Shown here: positions 1 to 9,788 of the stretch, piece after piece
How positions within the stretch are numbered: position 1 is the first letter of the stretch
Layout of the letters: every line of letters starts with the position of its first letter
Assembly (NCBI GenBank): GCA_022701365.1
Contig: JAKUHH010000177.1
Coordinates: 682,001 to 746,000, forward strand
DNA length: 64,000 bases
From: Mycocentrospora acerina
Lineage: Eukaryota; Ascomycota; Dothideomycetes; Pleosporales
Direction of reading: 5' to 3'
Notes under the pieces: model-generated
Told to the model about the DNA's origin: nothing
The model's database searches: none
Seen by the model: the letters and a program-made list of their open reading frames with translations, nothing else
Position numbers and translations under genes: made by a program

Positions 1-166
1 NNNNNNNNNNNNNNNNNNNNNNNNNNNNNNNNNNNNNNNNNNNNNNNNNNNNNNNNNNNNNNNNNNNNNNNNNNNNNNNNNNNNNNNNNNNNNNNNNNNN
101 NNNNNNNNNNNNNNNNNNNNNNNNNNNNNNNNNNNNNNNNNNNNNNNNNNNNNNNNNNNNNNNNNN
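1..166. other. Assembly gap (run of N)
   Basis: The first 166 positions are N. They are followed by a run of 17 C (167-183), which looks like a low-quality contig edge rather than biology. Confidence 0.97.
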
Positions 167-1240
167 CCCCCCCCCCCCCCCCCTACGCGTGGAGAAGGCG
201 ACCATCAAGCAAGATGCTGGCGTCGACACACAAATCCAGACAATACTTATCCACGCAAAACAAAAAGAACAGAAAGAATCTTTTTTTGTGTAGTCTGCTC
301 TGTGGCACAAAAGAAGAAGAAGAAGAGAAGAGTAGAGAAGAGAAGAACATAACATCAATCAACCCAACAAATATCCCACCACAAAACCCCTTTTGTGCCG
401 TAACAACCACCCCAGAAGAAAAAAAAGACATCTTCCCCGCTCATTTAGGTCACGCCGAATGCTTCCAATTCTGTCGTAGTTGGGGTGCTGGAAGAAAGGA
501 AGAGGGGGGGGGGGGGGTAAAGCATCTGTGCGTCTAGACTCCACGCATGTCCATTTATCCATCCAGACTAGCTAAGGTAAGGTAAGGTAAGCTAGCAAGA
601 CGCTTCGTCGGACAAAAGACGCGTGAGAGTGTGCACGTAGACAGACGATGGATGGATGGTAAAGCTGTTCAAAAGTCAGACGAGGGTTGTTTATGGAAGA
701 GGGGGGGGCGCGAGTTCTGTACTCTGCGTCAACCGGCTGTGAGAAATTTTACTGGCTTGCTTGCTTGCTTGATTATTACTATTTTTTTATGCAATGGGAG
801 TCAAGAAGTGGAGTTGTGAGTTTGAATATTGTGAGCACCGTAGTACTAACTCTCAATTGATTTAGAAGAAAAAAAGTTGGATTCATGCCATGTTGAGTCG
901 TGTTTTTGTTGTGAAGCGAGGAGAAGAATGGAATTGAGCAAAAAAAATAAATAGGATAGAGCGGTGTAGTAAGTGTGGTACAAGGTATCGAGTGAAATGC
1001 GATGCGTGGTTTGACATTGCAGCGAGAAAATGATCAAATTTATCCATCTATATACATGTCTATCTGTCTAAACCTCCATCTACCGTTCTTCTACCTTTCA
1101 AACTAACCGCGCAAAACCTCGACTACATATACTCGTCCAAGTCCTATGGGCTGAGTCGAATTCTCCTCCAACTTCCTCAACGCATCTATGTGAAAATTTA
1201 CAATTGCATCCACCCAACACATCTGTACGCCTCCCCTCTC
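167..1240. other. Gene-free stretch, low complexity
   Basis: I see no supported gene. After the poly-C run there is a purine-rich stretch (about 305-350 and 415-430, many AAG/GAA triplets). A G run lies at 505-517. An AGGTA pentamer is repeated four times at 573-592, framed by GCTA and TAGC. GCTT repeats follow near 755-772. Short open frames here are compositional and lack motifs. The far end is the likely 3' UTR of the hydrolase gene whose stop is at 1241. Confidence 0.7.
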
Positions 1241-2314
1241 CTATTCCTCTTGCAAAAAATCCACCACAGCATTGATAAACTCCTCCGGCTTCTCACTAAT
1301 CACCCAATGCCCACAATCTACATCTACTAGGCTGAAGCGGGGGAAGAAGCGACCAATGACCGGCACCGCCTCATCACTCACATAGTGACTCTTTGTGCCG
1401 CGGATGAACAGCGCCCTTCCACCAAAGCGCGTCTGCTCGGGGTCCTTGAAGGGGAAGTCGGCCATGTGGTCCAGTGCACCGGCGAGGGTACGCACGGGGA
1501 TGCGGAACTGCAGGGGCTCACCAGGCGCAGGGCGATACAAGTTGGAGAGGAGGAATTGGCGAACGGGGAGATCGGGGGCGTAGGGGGCCATGATTTCGTC
1601 GGCGGCTTTTTGGGATTTTGGGGATTTGGACATGATGGCCTGCATGCCAGTGATGTATTTAGGGAAGTCAGAGGAGAGGGCGGCATCGATGGGGGCGTTG
1701 TCGACGGGAATAATGTTTGCGACGAGGGAGGGCGAGGTTAGGGCGAGGGTCATGATGGTTTTGGCGCCCATGGAGTGGCCGATTAAGGTGGAGTTTTTGA
1801 GCGAGTGTTTTTGCAAAAAGGCAGTGACGTCGGCGGCGAGGGCGGTGTAGGTGTGGGGGGTCGCGTGTGGGGATTCGCCATGGTTGCGGGTGTCGAGGGC
1901 GTAGACAGGGCGCGAGAGGGTGCGGGCAAGGACGCTGGGTTGTTAGATGTTGGAGAAGAAAGAGAAGGGGCAGAGTAGTTGATAAATGCAGTGTAAAAAA
2001 AGGACAGGAGCAAAAGGCGTCATCTAAATTGCTGCACGAGAAAGAAAAAGGGCAGCATACTTGCTCACACTCTGATTGTTCCTCTTACTCCCAAACAATC
2101 CATGGACAATGACAATCGGGTCGCCGGTCGCTTTTCCGTGGTTATCGTGCAGTCTGTAGGCCAGGTCGACAGTGTCCTTCAGGCCGGCTGTCGCGTGGAA
2201 AGAGCGCGCCCATGTTGGAAACGGTGTCGCATTGGACAGCTGTGCATGGAGAATATGTTTGTAGGGCGAGAGTGGCGCGGAAAGAGGCCGAATGCAGCGT
2301 CGCGGTGCGCTCAT
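1241..2314 (-). CDS. Alpha/beta hydrolase, probably mitochondrial (ABHD11/Imo32-like)
   Basis: Two exons, 2061-2314 and 1241-1934. They are split by a 126 nt intron (donor GTATGC, branch-like CTAAC, acceptor CCCAG) that joins in phase and gives about 315 aa. The first 40 residues are rich in Arg, Ser and Ala without acidic residues, which fits a mitochondrial presequence. The fold follows: strand plus oxyanion motif IVIVHGLFGSKRN, then LDTRNHGES, the nucleophile elbow GHSMGA (Ser), and a late DCGHWV that supplies the catalytic His. This motif order and length match the ABHD11/yeast YGR031W group of mitochondrial esterases. The true substrate is not shown by sequence. The ATG at 2314 is the first in frame. 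The upstream neighbour is on the same strand and ends 422 bp away. I am confident of the hydrolase call, less so of the subfamily. Confidence 0.85.
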
Positions 2315-2736
2315 TGTGGTGGGTGTTTGGTGGATTGTGAATTTTTGGCCTCGGGGAACTTTTCCGAAAATCGGATGGCTTGGTACGTCATTTGACGCGC
2401 TGGGCAGCTTTCCAACGTCTCGACGTGCGATTGGTAATGAAAAACGTTGGATTTTCGTTAAGAACGCGCGAGTTCAATCTGCACTTCAAGAGGCGGGTTG
2501 CCTGGGTTGAATGCTGGAATCGCGCTCTCACGTGGTTTCGCGATCAGCGTTTCGCGCGCCTCGAGTCAAAAATCATCCATTGTCACAAGGCCAGCGCAGA
2601 ACAGAGATGGGTTCTTTGTCGAGGAAATGGCTCATATACCATGCTAAACTATTCAAGGTCATTCCATCATCAATCATCAATCATACCAATCCCGTCTAAC
2701 TAGCCCATATCCGTGCCTTTTTTTTTTACAGTCATT
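2315..2736 (-). promoter_or_regulatory. Promoter region of the hydrolase gene
   Basis: This 422 bp stretch lies between the stop of the next minus-strand gene and the hydrolase ATG, so it must hold the 3' end of one gene and the promoter of the other. I see no clear TATA box. A T run at 2718-2728 lies just past the upstream gene's stop. Open frames on the plus strand here have no family motif. Confidence 0.4.
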
Positions 2737-4477
2737 CTAACACATTTGTGTGCTGGGGAAGAATCTGGGTCCTGCAAAGCCGTAAAACTGAACGCTTTCA
2801 ATGTCAATGTTTCCATCGTGTGTCGGGCTCCAGAGCTTGAGAAGGATGTGCCGTCCAGATCTACTTCCTGTCAGTACCGTCTGGAATCTCCCAGAAAAAA
2901 AGGTAATGGACTTACACGGCAGGCTGGAACTTGATTGTGATTTTGGACCTGTTCTTCTTGATGAAAAATCTTGCGTGTGGAGTGATTACGTCCTCACTCC
3001 CAGACGTCATGTTGACATGCACAGGTGCGATGCGACTTGGTCCCCCGAGTTGCGAGGCTCTCAAAGATTCGCGCCAGTCGCGCCAGTCGCCGTACGACGT
3101 GTAGTCTAGAGGTGGGGCGCGCCGTAAGCCACCGAAGCGTGGGATAATGTCATTGTCTTCATCTTGGTCATCGTCTGACTCTGCGCGCCAGCGACTCTCG
3201 CGGCGGAGACGGTCGGCGATGATGGCGGCGCTGGGCGGGGAGTCCTCATCATCGTCCTCGTCTTCGTCGTCTTCCTCCTCAGTAGCGGTGGTGACTGTAA
3301 AGGGCGGGACTGTGGGGTCGTCACAAATGTCCGTGTAGAGGTCGTCGCCAGTCGTGGTAGGTTCAACAGGAGGGTATGAGGTGTGATTGCGGGGTTGTCG
3401 GGGACGAATGGAGGATGGACGCTGGATGCGCTCCCAGATGGTAGGGTCGCCCATGGCTTCTTGCAGAGAGAGTTGTTCATTATCATCGTCGTCGTCGTCG
3501 TTGTTGTCGTTGTCAATGTCGTTGTCATTGCTTTCGTTGGTGTCAATATTATTGTTGATGTTGTCGTCATCGTCAACTGCTGGAGAGCTCGGCGTGGGGG
3601 ACATGATGGGAGAAGAGTGGTACTGGAGCTGGTAGGCTGATGTTCCGGCGAGAAGTTGGTCGGCGGACATGGAGACGAAGACGAGGCCTTCCTGGACGCT
3701 GGATTGGGTTAGTATGTTTATGGGAAGATGTAATGTAGAAGAAGATGAGGAAGAAGAAGAAAAGAAAAAAAAGACATACGGAGCTGTAAAGCCACGGTCG
3801 GGGGCGCGGATGACGAGCTTCTCCAGGGCAAAGGGGGCGTCGGCAATGTGCTTCAGCAACAGATTGCAGCTGGCTGTCTCACTGCAGTAGACGCTCTTGT
3901 CGTTCTTCAAGACGTTCTGGATGTTGTAGAGGCCCGAGGGGTTGTCCTTGCGGTACTCGCCGCCGTCGCAGCTGACAATGTCCATGCGCAGGCGGCCGGG
4001 CACGACCTGGCCCTTGTAGCCGTACTTGAAGCCATCGTAGGGCGAGGCGGCGGTGGAGGCGTCGTGGTCCAGCTTGCGGCGCTTGGTGTGCCTGCGGTCG
4101 GTGCTAAAGGCGAAGGTGGGACTGCGCGAGCGTGGGCGGATGTTGGTGTTTGCGGTGGTGGTGGTTGTGCGCGTGTGTGTGCGGGTGCGGGTGTTTGCGA
4201 GCGTGTTGGCAAGCGTGTCGGTGAGGGTGTTGGCGTGGGGCGTCGAGGCGGCGGCGAGGTAGCGCTCGCTGGGGCGGAGGGGGCGCGCTGGCTGCACGTG
4301 ATTGGGGGTGCTGGGGGTGTTGGGGTGGTTCAGGTGGCCGAGGTGGCTCAGGTGGTTCAGGTGGTGCAGCTGGCGACGGCGGATGGCACTGGCCTGGCGC
4401 CGGGTCGACGGGCGGACGGTGTTGGTGTTATCCCAGCCCGCGGGCGGGGGCGACGGCGATGAGCGAGGGCGCGGCAT
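2737..4477 (-). CDS. Conserved fungal protein, acidic linker and beta-sandwich-like C-terminus
   Basis: Three exons: 3780-4477, 2916-3698 and 2737-2860, giving about 534 aa. Intron 1 is 81 nt and has a clear ACTAAC branch site. Intron 2 is 55 nt with donor GTAAGT. Accepting intron 2 adds a tail of about 40 residues containing HILLKLWSPTHDGNIDIES and ending FFPSTQMC, which reads as real protein. Residues 20-60 carry His-Leu-X repeats. The middle is a conserved block around GLYNIQNVLKNDKSVYCSE. Next comes a long Asp/Asn/Glu-rich segment, then a second conserved block (THARFFIKKNRSKITIKFQP in part). The two conserved blocks look like halves of one jelly-roll domain split by a disordered acidic loop. 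Function is not recognised. It is divergent from the Aos1 gene. Confidence 0.75.
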
Positions 4478-4558
4478 AGGCGGACATGTGTCGCAGGGGG
4501 TTGTGGAGGAGCAGAGGCGTGGTGGTGGTGTGGGCTTGGCAGTGGTTGTGGAGGAGTC

Positions 4559-4590
4559 TATGTATGTATGTATGTATGTATGTATGTATG
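4559..4590. repeat. (TATG)8 microsatellite
   Basis: Eight uninterrupted TATG units lie in the divergent promoter, about 80 bp upstream of the minus-strand start codon at 4477. Confidence 0.9.
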
Positions 4591-4926
4591 CATGCAGGCG
4601 TGGTGGAGAGGATCATTCACCAGACCAGACCACCCCAGAAAAGACAAGCCCACACCACACAAGCCCCGAGCATCCATGTGGCCGTGTCATGCTGACATGC
4701 CGGGCTCAGTGGCACCCGCGCGGGGGGCCACCGCCATTGGCGAGCTGGCCACCAAGCCGGACTGGGCAGGCCAGGCAGTCGACGTCCATGTAGTGGCTAG
4801 TGGGCTAGCGTGTAGCGTGGGAGCCGCAAGGGCACCGCGTCACTCTCTGCTTCTCTCTGTGTCTGTGTCTGTGTCTCTGTGTCTGGCGCGTCGCTCTCTC
4901 CATCCCTGCATCCACGCCTGCACGTC

Positions 4927-5036
4927 GCTGTAGACGGCTGCAAATAGCTGCATACAGCTGTAATTACCTGCAATCGCCTGCAATCACCTGCCACCACCTG
5001 CACCCGCCTCCACTCACCTACACCCACCTACACCAC
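4927..5036. repeat. Ten-bp-phased degenerate repeat ending at the AOS1 start codon
   Basis: A CTG core recurs exactly every 10 bp (4928, 4938, 4948, 4958, 4968, 4978, 4988, 4998). It then drifts to CTC (5008) and CTA (5018, 5028). The best units read CCTGCAATCG and CCTGCAATCA. The last unit ends one base before the ATG at 5038. Eleven decamers in one phase are not expected by chance, and the period is close to one helical turn. The block would lie in the promoter or 5' leader of AOS1. Confidence 0.75.
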
Positions 5037-5037
5037 A

Positions 5038-6506
5038 ATGGTCGACTCCACTGCGCTCATCGCGCCCGCTGCCCCCACCACAAACAACACAAACACCACA
5101 AACACTCCACACTCAACATCCTCCACCACCTCCACCAATACCACCAACACACACACCCCCGTCACACACACAACCCCCCCAAGCCACGCCCCCGGCCAGA
5201 CCGTCTCCGCCATGGCCCACGCCGACGAGATCTCTGCCGACGAAATCGCCCTCTACGACCGCCAGATTCGCCTTTGGGGCGTCCAGGCCCAGGAGAAGAT
5301 TCGCACCGCCAACATCCTGCTCATCAACATCCAGGCCCTCGCCAACGAGATTGCAAAGAATCTGGTCCTTGCTGGTGTTGGCTCCATTACTCTGGCCGAT
5401 CACCAGAACGTCACCTTGGAGGATCTTGGCGCTCAGTTTCTTATTTCTGAGGAGGATGTTGGGAAGAATGTATGTTATTCTCACTCTCACTCTCACACTC
5501 ACACTATACTCATACACTCACTCTCACTCTGTACCCATACCCAAACACTCGTACACTCACTCGTACACTCACTCACTCACTCACTCACTCACTCACTCAC
5601 TCACTCACTCACTCACTCTCATACTAACTCCTCCAGCGCGCACAAGCTGCTGCCCCCCACGTCCAGAAACTAAACCCCCGCGTCAAGGTCAACGTCCTCA
5701 CCACAAACATCTGCAACGCCCCAAATGAAAACTTCTACACTCAATTCGACGTCATCATTGCTACAGACCTCTCGTTTGCCTCCCTCTTTGCTCTCAACGC
5801 TGGCGCCCGCATTGGCAACCGCCCCTTCTACGCCGGCGCCTCCCACGGCATGTACGGCTACATCTTCGCCGACCTCATCGCCCACAGCTTCGTCATTGAG
5901 CGCGAAAAGAGCAACCGCGCCACACAAAAGGGCCCCGAGAGCACCACCCGCTCCGTCATCGATATCCAGACCAAGCGCGAGAATGGCAAGGCAATCGAAA
6001 TGGTCACCAAGCAGGAAATCTACAGCCCCCTCATGCTCGCCAAAGACTCGCCCCTATCCCCCGACATCAGCTCCAACCCGCGTCGTCTGAAAAAAGTTCA
6101 CCCGCTCCTCACCTGCGTGCGCACACTATGGGAGTACCAGCGCAGCGGGCTCGGCGTCGACCCCACGCACTCCAAATACGACCTCGAAGCCTTTACCAAG
6201 CTCGCCACGGAAAAACACAAGGAACTGCTTCTTCCCTCGGAAACGCTGACCGCCGATTTCCTACGCTCCTTTCTGCAGAACCTGGGCAGTGAGTTGGCGC
6301 CTGTGACGGCATTTCTAGGCGGCCAGCTCGCGCAGGATGTCATCAATGTGCTGGGACACCGTGAGCAGCCCGTGCAGAATCTCATGCTATTTGATGGCGA
6401 GGAGAGCCAGGCCCCAGTATACACCCTACACTCGGGGCTGCCAAGCATGCTACCGATTGTGCCTGGGTTGCCTGCTGCGCAGACATCGACGATTGAGATT
6501 GATTGA
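5038..6506 (+). CDS. AOS1: SUMO-activating enzyme subunit Aos1 (E1 ThiF-fold subunit)
   Basis: Exons 5038-5469 and 5637-6506 give 433 aa. The 167 nt intron has donor GTATGT, branch ACTAAC and acceptor CCAG, and it contains a long ACTC repeat. Aos1 pairs with Uba2 to adenylate SUMO in the nucleus; the catalytic Cys sits in Uba2. The family opening ALYDRQIRLWG is followed by the ThiF Rossmann segment (ILLINIQALANEIAKNLVL, SITLADH). The C-terminal adenylation part (ELAPVTAFLGGQLAQDVINV, then NLMLFDG) is also intact. Residues 1-58 are a Thr/Asn/Pro-rich head absent from most homologues. An in-frame ATG at 5212 would give 375 aa, closer to the usual 350-390, so that start is a serious alternative. 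The gene is convergent with PBN1 (292 bp between stops). Confidence 0.92.
5567..5618. repeat. (ACTC)13 microsatellite inside the AOS1 intron
   Basis: Thirteen uninterrupted ACTC units lie between the donor and branch site of the only AOS1 intron, preceded by imperfect CTCA/CACT repeats from about 5479. This makes the intron longer (167 nt) than its neighbours. Confidence 0.92.
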
Positions 6507-6798
6507 CCGAATGGCCATTAGATGGAATAAACGGAGAGTGTGACAGACGAAGGAAAAAAATGGCTCGGCAGGAAGCAGCGTGAAGCTTGCATATCCAAAA
6601 GTATAGTCAGTTTTTTGAGCTGCTGGCAACGGACGATACCCCATAAATCACATAGATGATACAATTATATTCCATGACACTACACTGTATCACACTACTT
6701 TTCATTTAACCATGTAGTAGTCTTCTGGACACAAACATCCCCAGTGACATTCCCAGTAAAAAAATGTCCATTACATCCACATTCTTCTCTATTCTACC

Positions 6799-8508
6799 CT
6801 ACTGCTTCTTCTTCCCCTTCTCCTTCGTCTTGTTGGTCTCCTTCCCTCCCTCCCCCCTCATCAGCACCCACCACAGCCCCAAAAACGCCGCAAGCACCAC
6901 CCCCACCGTCCCGCGCTGCACCCACCCGGCCATCACCCCCCTCCCATCAAGCACAGGGATATCGATTCTCTCCACCAAAACACCCTCCTCACCACCGCCA
7001 CGCACCACCCCCGGCTGGACGTGCACAAAGCGCGTGCCCTGCCCAAACAAGCCCTCATACCCAAGGTGTAACCTATCAAAGGGGTTCCCGATCATAGAGT
7101 CGTGGCCCGCGTCGCTGGCGCACGCCCAGAAGACGGCGGGCCAGGCGAGCGGGATGGACGCGTGCGATGCAGAGGGTGAGGCGGGGAGGTAGCGCGCATG
7201 CAAGGGGATGGAAATTACCCACGGAGATGAACTAGCATCTGTGTTTTCATTTCCATTTTCATTTCCATCTTCATCTTCAGAAGCCTCTGGCGGGTGGGAG
7301 AGTTGAAACAGCGAGCTGCTTCCCCACTGTGGGACTACCCAGTCGGGGGCTTCGAGGTCGGTGGCGCCTGCTAGGCTGCGGAGGGCGACGAGGTTTTTGG
7401 AGGCGAGGAAGAGGGGGTCGGAGAATTGGTGTTGGTCGACGAATAGGGCGGAGGGGAGGGTGAGGTGCGCGTGGAGTTTGCAGGTGGGGTCTGGTGGGGC
7501 GAGGGTGGAGGGCGGGAAGGAGAGGAGGAGGGTGGGGTGGAGGCCTGTTGGGGATTGCAAGGAGGTGGTGAAGGTGGAGTTGGAGGGGGAGGGGAGCGGG
7601 TAGTGTCGTGTGGGGGTTTGGAAGCGCGTTGCTTCTGTAGAAGGGGGGTTAGTATGTTTGGTTTTGAGAGGAGAAGGATAGACGTACGGGGTGCGTTGGA
7701 TTCGCCGAGCACGGTGAGGAAGCCGCCGAATTGAATGTCTTCTGGGTCGGGGTTGGGCTCGGATGTCAAGACGCCGATTTCTACGCGAGAGTTGGCAGAG
7801 GGTTGGGAGATGGTTTCCGTCCAGCCTGATGGAGAGGGGGCCGACGACCAGAACGAGGTTAAGATTAGGGCGCGCGAGATGGTGTCGTAGTCAATGTCGA
7901 GATACGACGCGGATTGAAGGGATGAAACGAATTTTGTGCATTCTTTGCCGAGAAGCTTGCTGCTGGAACACATCTGCTTCTCAAGGCCTTGGACAAATGT
8001 CGTCAGAGATGGGAGGTGGGAATAGTACTCTGACGAGGCGGACATGGAGAAGCGCTTTGATAGAACGGGGAGCTTGACAGCTGTTTCATTCATCGAGGAG
8101 CACTTTAGATCCGGAGAAAAGGTTGAATGGAGGCCATGGCACAACGCATCTTCAGATATGTCCTTCTTCAAGGGCGTGAAGAAGACGTGTAGGCCGGGTG
8201 ACACACGTGACGTAAACGGGGGGATTGTGTCGTATGGTGTTTCCGTCACCCAGCGAACATGCAGTTCGTGCCATTGCTCGAGGTATTTGCTGAGCTGTGG
8301 AGTTCAATCAGAAAAAAAACCAGACTAAAGGTTGAATCAGACGCACCTCTTTAGGCAGCTCATCCAGCCCAACCGTGATACGGTGTTCTTTCACAGCATC
8401 GACATCTTTCAGCGCCAATGTCGACTTTGCTCCCTCCTTTCCGACCTTCAAAAGCTCCGGGGTAAAGGAGTCTGGGTTCTTAACCACGTATGTTATTCTT
8501 TGCTTCAT
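6799..8508 (-). CDS. PBN1: Pbn1/PIG-X, stabilising subunit of GPI mannosyltransferase I
   Basis: Exons 8347-8508, 7688-8294 and 6799-7634 give 534 aa. The introns are 52 nt and 53 nt, the second with an ACTAAC branch site. Pbn1 is an ER type-I-like membrane protein that stabilises Gpi14, the enzyme adding the first mannose to GPI anchors. The N-terminus MKQRITYVVKNPDSF and the long lumenal body match fungal Pbn1. The PIG-X region lies near the C-terminus (SIPLHARYLP, then WPAVFWAC). It is followed by a single hydrophobic segment (TVGVVLAAFLGLWWVLM) and a Lys-rich tail KEKGKKKQ, which suits an ER membrane anchor. I chose the ATG at 8508; the frame reaches upstream only to a GTG. It shares a divergent promoter with the SARAF-like gene, another ER protein. 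Confidence 0.85.
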
Positions 8509-8778
8509 TGTTGTTGTTGACTGCACACGTTCAAGTCATGGACAGATGGTCATCACGCTCGTGTACTGAATGTCAGTCTAAGCCACATCCAGCCACACCA
8601 CGCGCGCGTTCCTGGCCAATGACGAACGCCAAGAGACCCTTTCACGAGCTCTTGGTTCTAGAATCGCTGCCTTGTCCTCCACCACCCACCTGTCCTCTTT
8701 TGTGTGTTCCGCCACTTGTGCGCCTATAAGAGTGCTGCTCTCTAACACCTGTCGTCGCCTACGCTGAACAACAGTGAG
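8509..8778. promoter_or_regulatory. Bidirectional promoter PBN1 / SARAF-like
   Basis: Two start codons face away from each other across 270 bp. On the plus side a TATAAG element lies at 8725-8730, about 50 bp before the ATG at 8779. No matching element is clear on the minus side. Confidence 0.6.
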
Positions 8779-9788
8779 ATGCGCGTTCTCGACTTCCTCT
8801 ACCCAGCACTGCTGGCCAGTGGCGCAGAAGCTTTAAAGGTCAAAATAGGCACCAAAATCAAGCTCTCCAACGTGCAGAGCCTCACTCTCCGTAATGGCAT
8901 GGATACTACTCATCGTCGGGTTGAAGCAATTCCTCAGGTACGATTATCATCTACCCAACTTGCATATCTTATTATCCTGCTAACATTCTTCAGCTGAACT
9001 GCATCGGTGGCTCTGCGCGTGGACTTTACGAAGTTGACGTGATGCGCTGCAAGAACTCCGGCACTGACTACGACGACGACTCGATCCAGTGGACATGTAC
9101 CGCCTCGCTCCCTGAAGAGTTCAAGCTCGGCTCCACAGACGTCATCTGCGAAGGTTACGACTCCCCCGATGACCCATATATCCTAAAGGGCAGCTGTGGC
9201 GTCGAGTATCGACTCGTTCTTACAGAAAAGGGACAAGCAAAATACGGCAGGGGCAGGGGAGGTTGGCGCGACGAAGACGGCGAAGAGCATGGCCCGAAGA
9301 CAATGGCAGAGAAAATTGCGGCGGGTGTGTTCTGGTCTTTGTTCATTGGTGTAGCGCTGTGGATCGTGTACAATGTCTTTTTAGGCTGGACAAGAAGAAC
9401 TCAGGGTGGTGACGCTGGTGTCAATCGACCGGGCTGGGGAGGAGGTGGTGGTGGTGGTGGAGGATGGAGAGGAGGAAACGAGGGCTATGACGACGCGCCA
9501 CCACCATACGACTACCAGCCTGGTACCAACAAACCCCGGGACGGATATGGCACTAATCAAGGCTGGCGACCCGGGTTCTTGTCTGGCGCCATGGGTGGTG
9601 CGGCTGCTGGCTGGGCTGCTGGACAGATGGGCAATCGCGGCAACCAGACAGGCAGTCGTTGGGGAGGTGGAGACGGAGGTAGAAGCCAGTGGGACAATGG
9701 TGAAGGCAACTCGAGGTCCTCCTCTGGTTCATCCTTTTCCTCAACAAGACATGAAAGCACGGGCTTTGGGTCGACATCGCGACGATAG
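8779..9788 (+). CDS. SARAF-like ER membrane protein (store-operated calcium entry regulator family)
   Basis: Exons 8779-8937 and 8994-9788 (56 nt intron, CTAAC branch, TTCAG acceptor) give 317 aa. An N-terminal signal peptide covers about residues 1-19. The lumenal domain has the family pattern: SLTLRNGMDTTHRRVEAIPQ, the Cys-containing LNCIGGSA, VMRCKNSG, IQWTCTA, then the VICEGYDSPDDPYILKGSCG block. One transmembrane helix follows (FWSLFIGVALWIVYNVFLGW). The cytosolic tail is rich in Gly, Trp, Asn and Ser. In animals SARAF slows store-operated calcium entry by acting on STIM/Orai. Fungi lack an obvious Orai, so the role here is open; ER membrane location is well supported. The tail contains GGWRGGNEG- and GWRPGF-type low complexity. 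Confidence 0.85.

Larger units (their letters stand above)
4478..5037. promoter_or_regulatory. Divergent promoter between the acidic protein gene and AOS1
   Basis: The 560 bp between two divergent start codons hold a TATG tetranucleotide repeat (4559-4590), a TCTGTG-type repeat (about 4855-4883) and the phased decamer array (4927-5036). No clear TATA box is seen on either side. Confidence 0.55.

Noticed and set aside
214..537. 107-codon plus-strand frame near the assembly gap
   Set aside because: It lies in a purine-rich low-complexity tract, has no motif, and is countered by overlapping frames on the other strand.
3848..4462. 204-codon plus-strand frame rich in Val, Gly and Ala
   Set aside because: It is the complement of the minus-strand acidic/HL-repeat protein, whose spliced model has conserved blocks.
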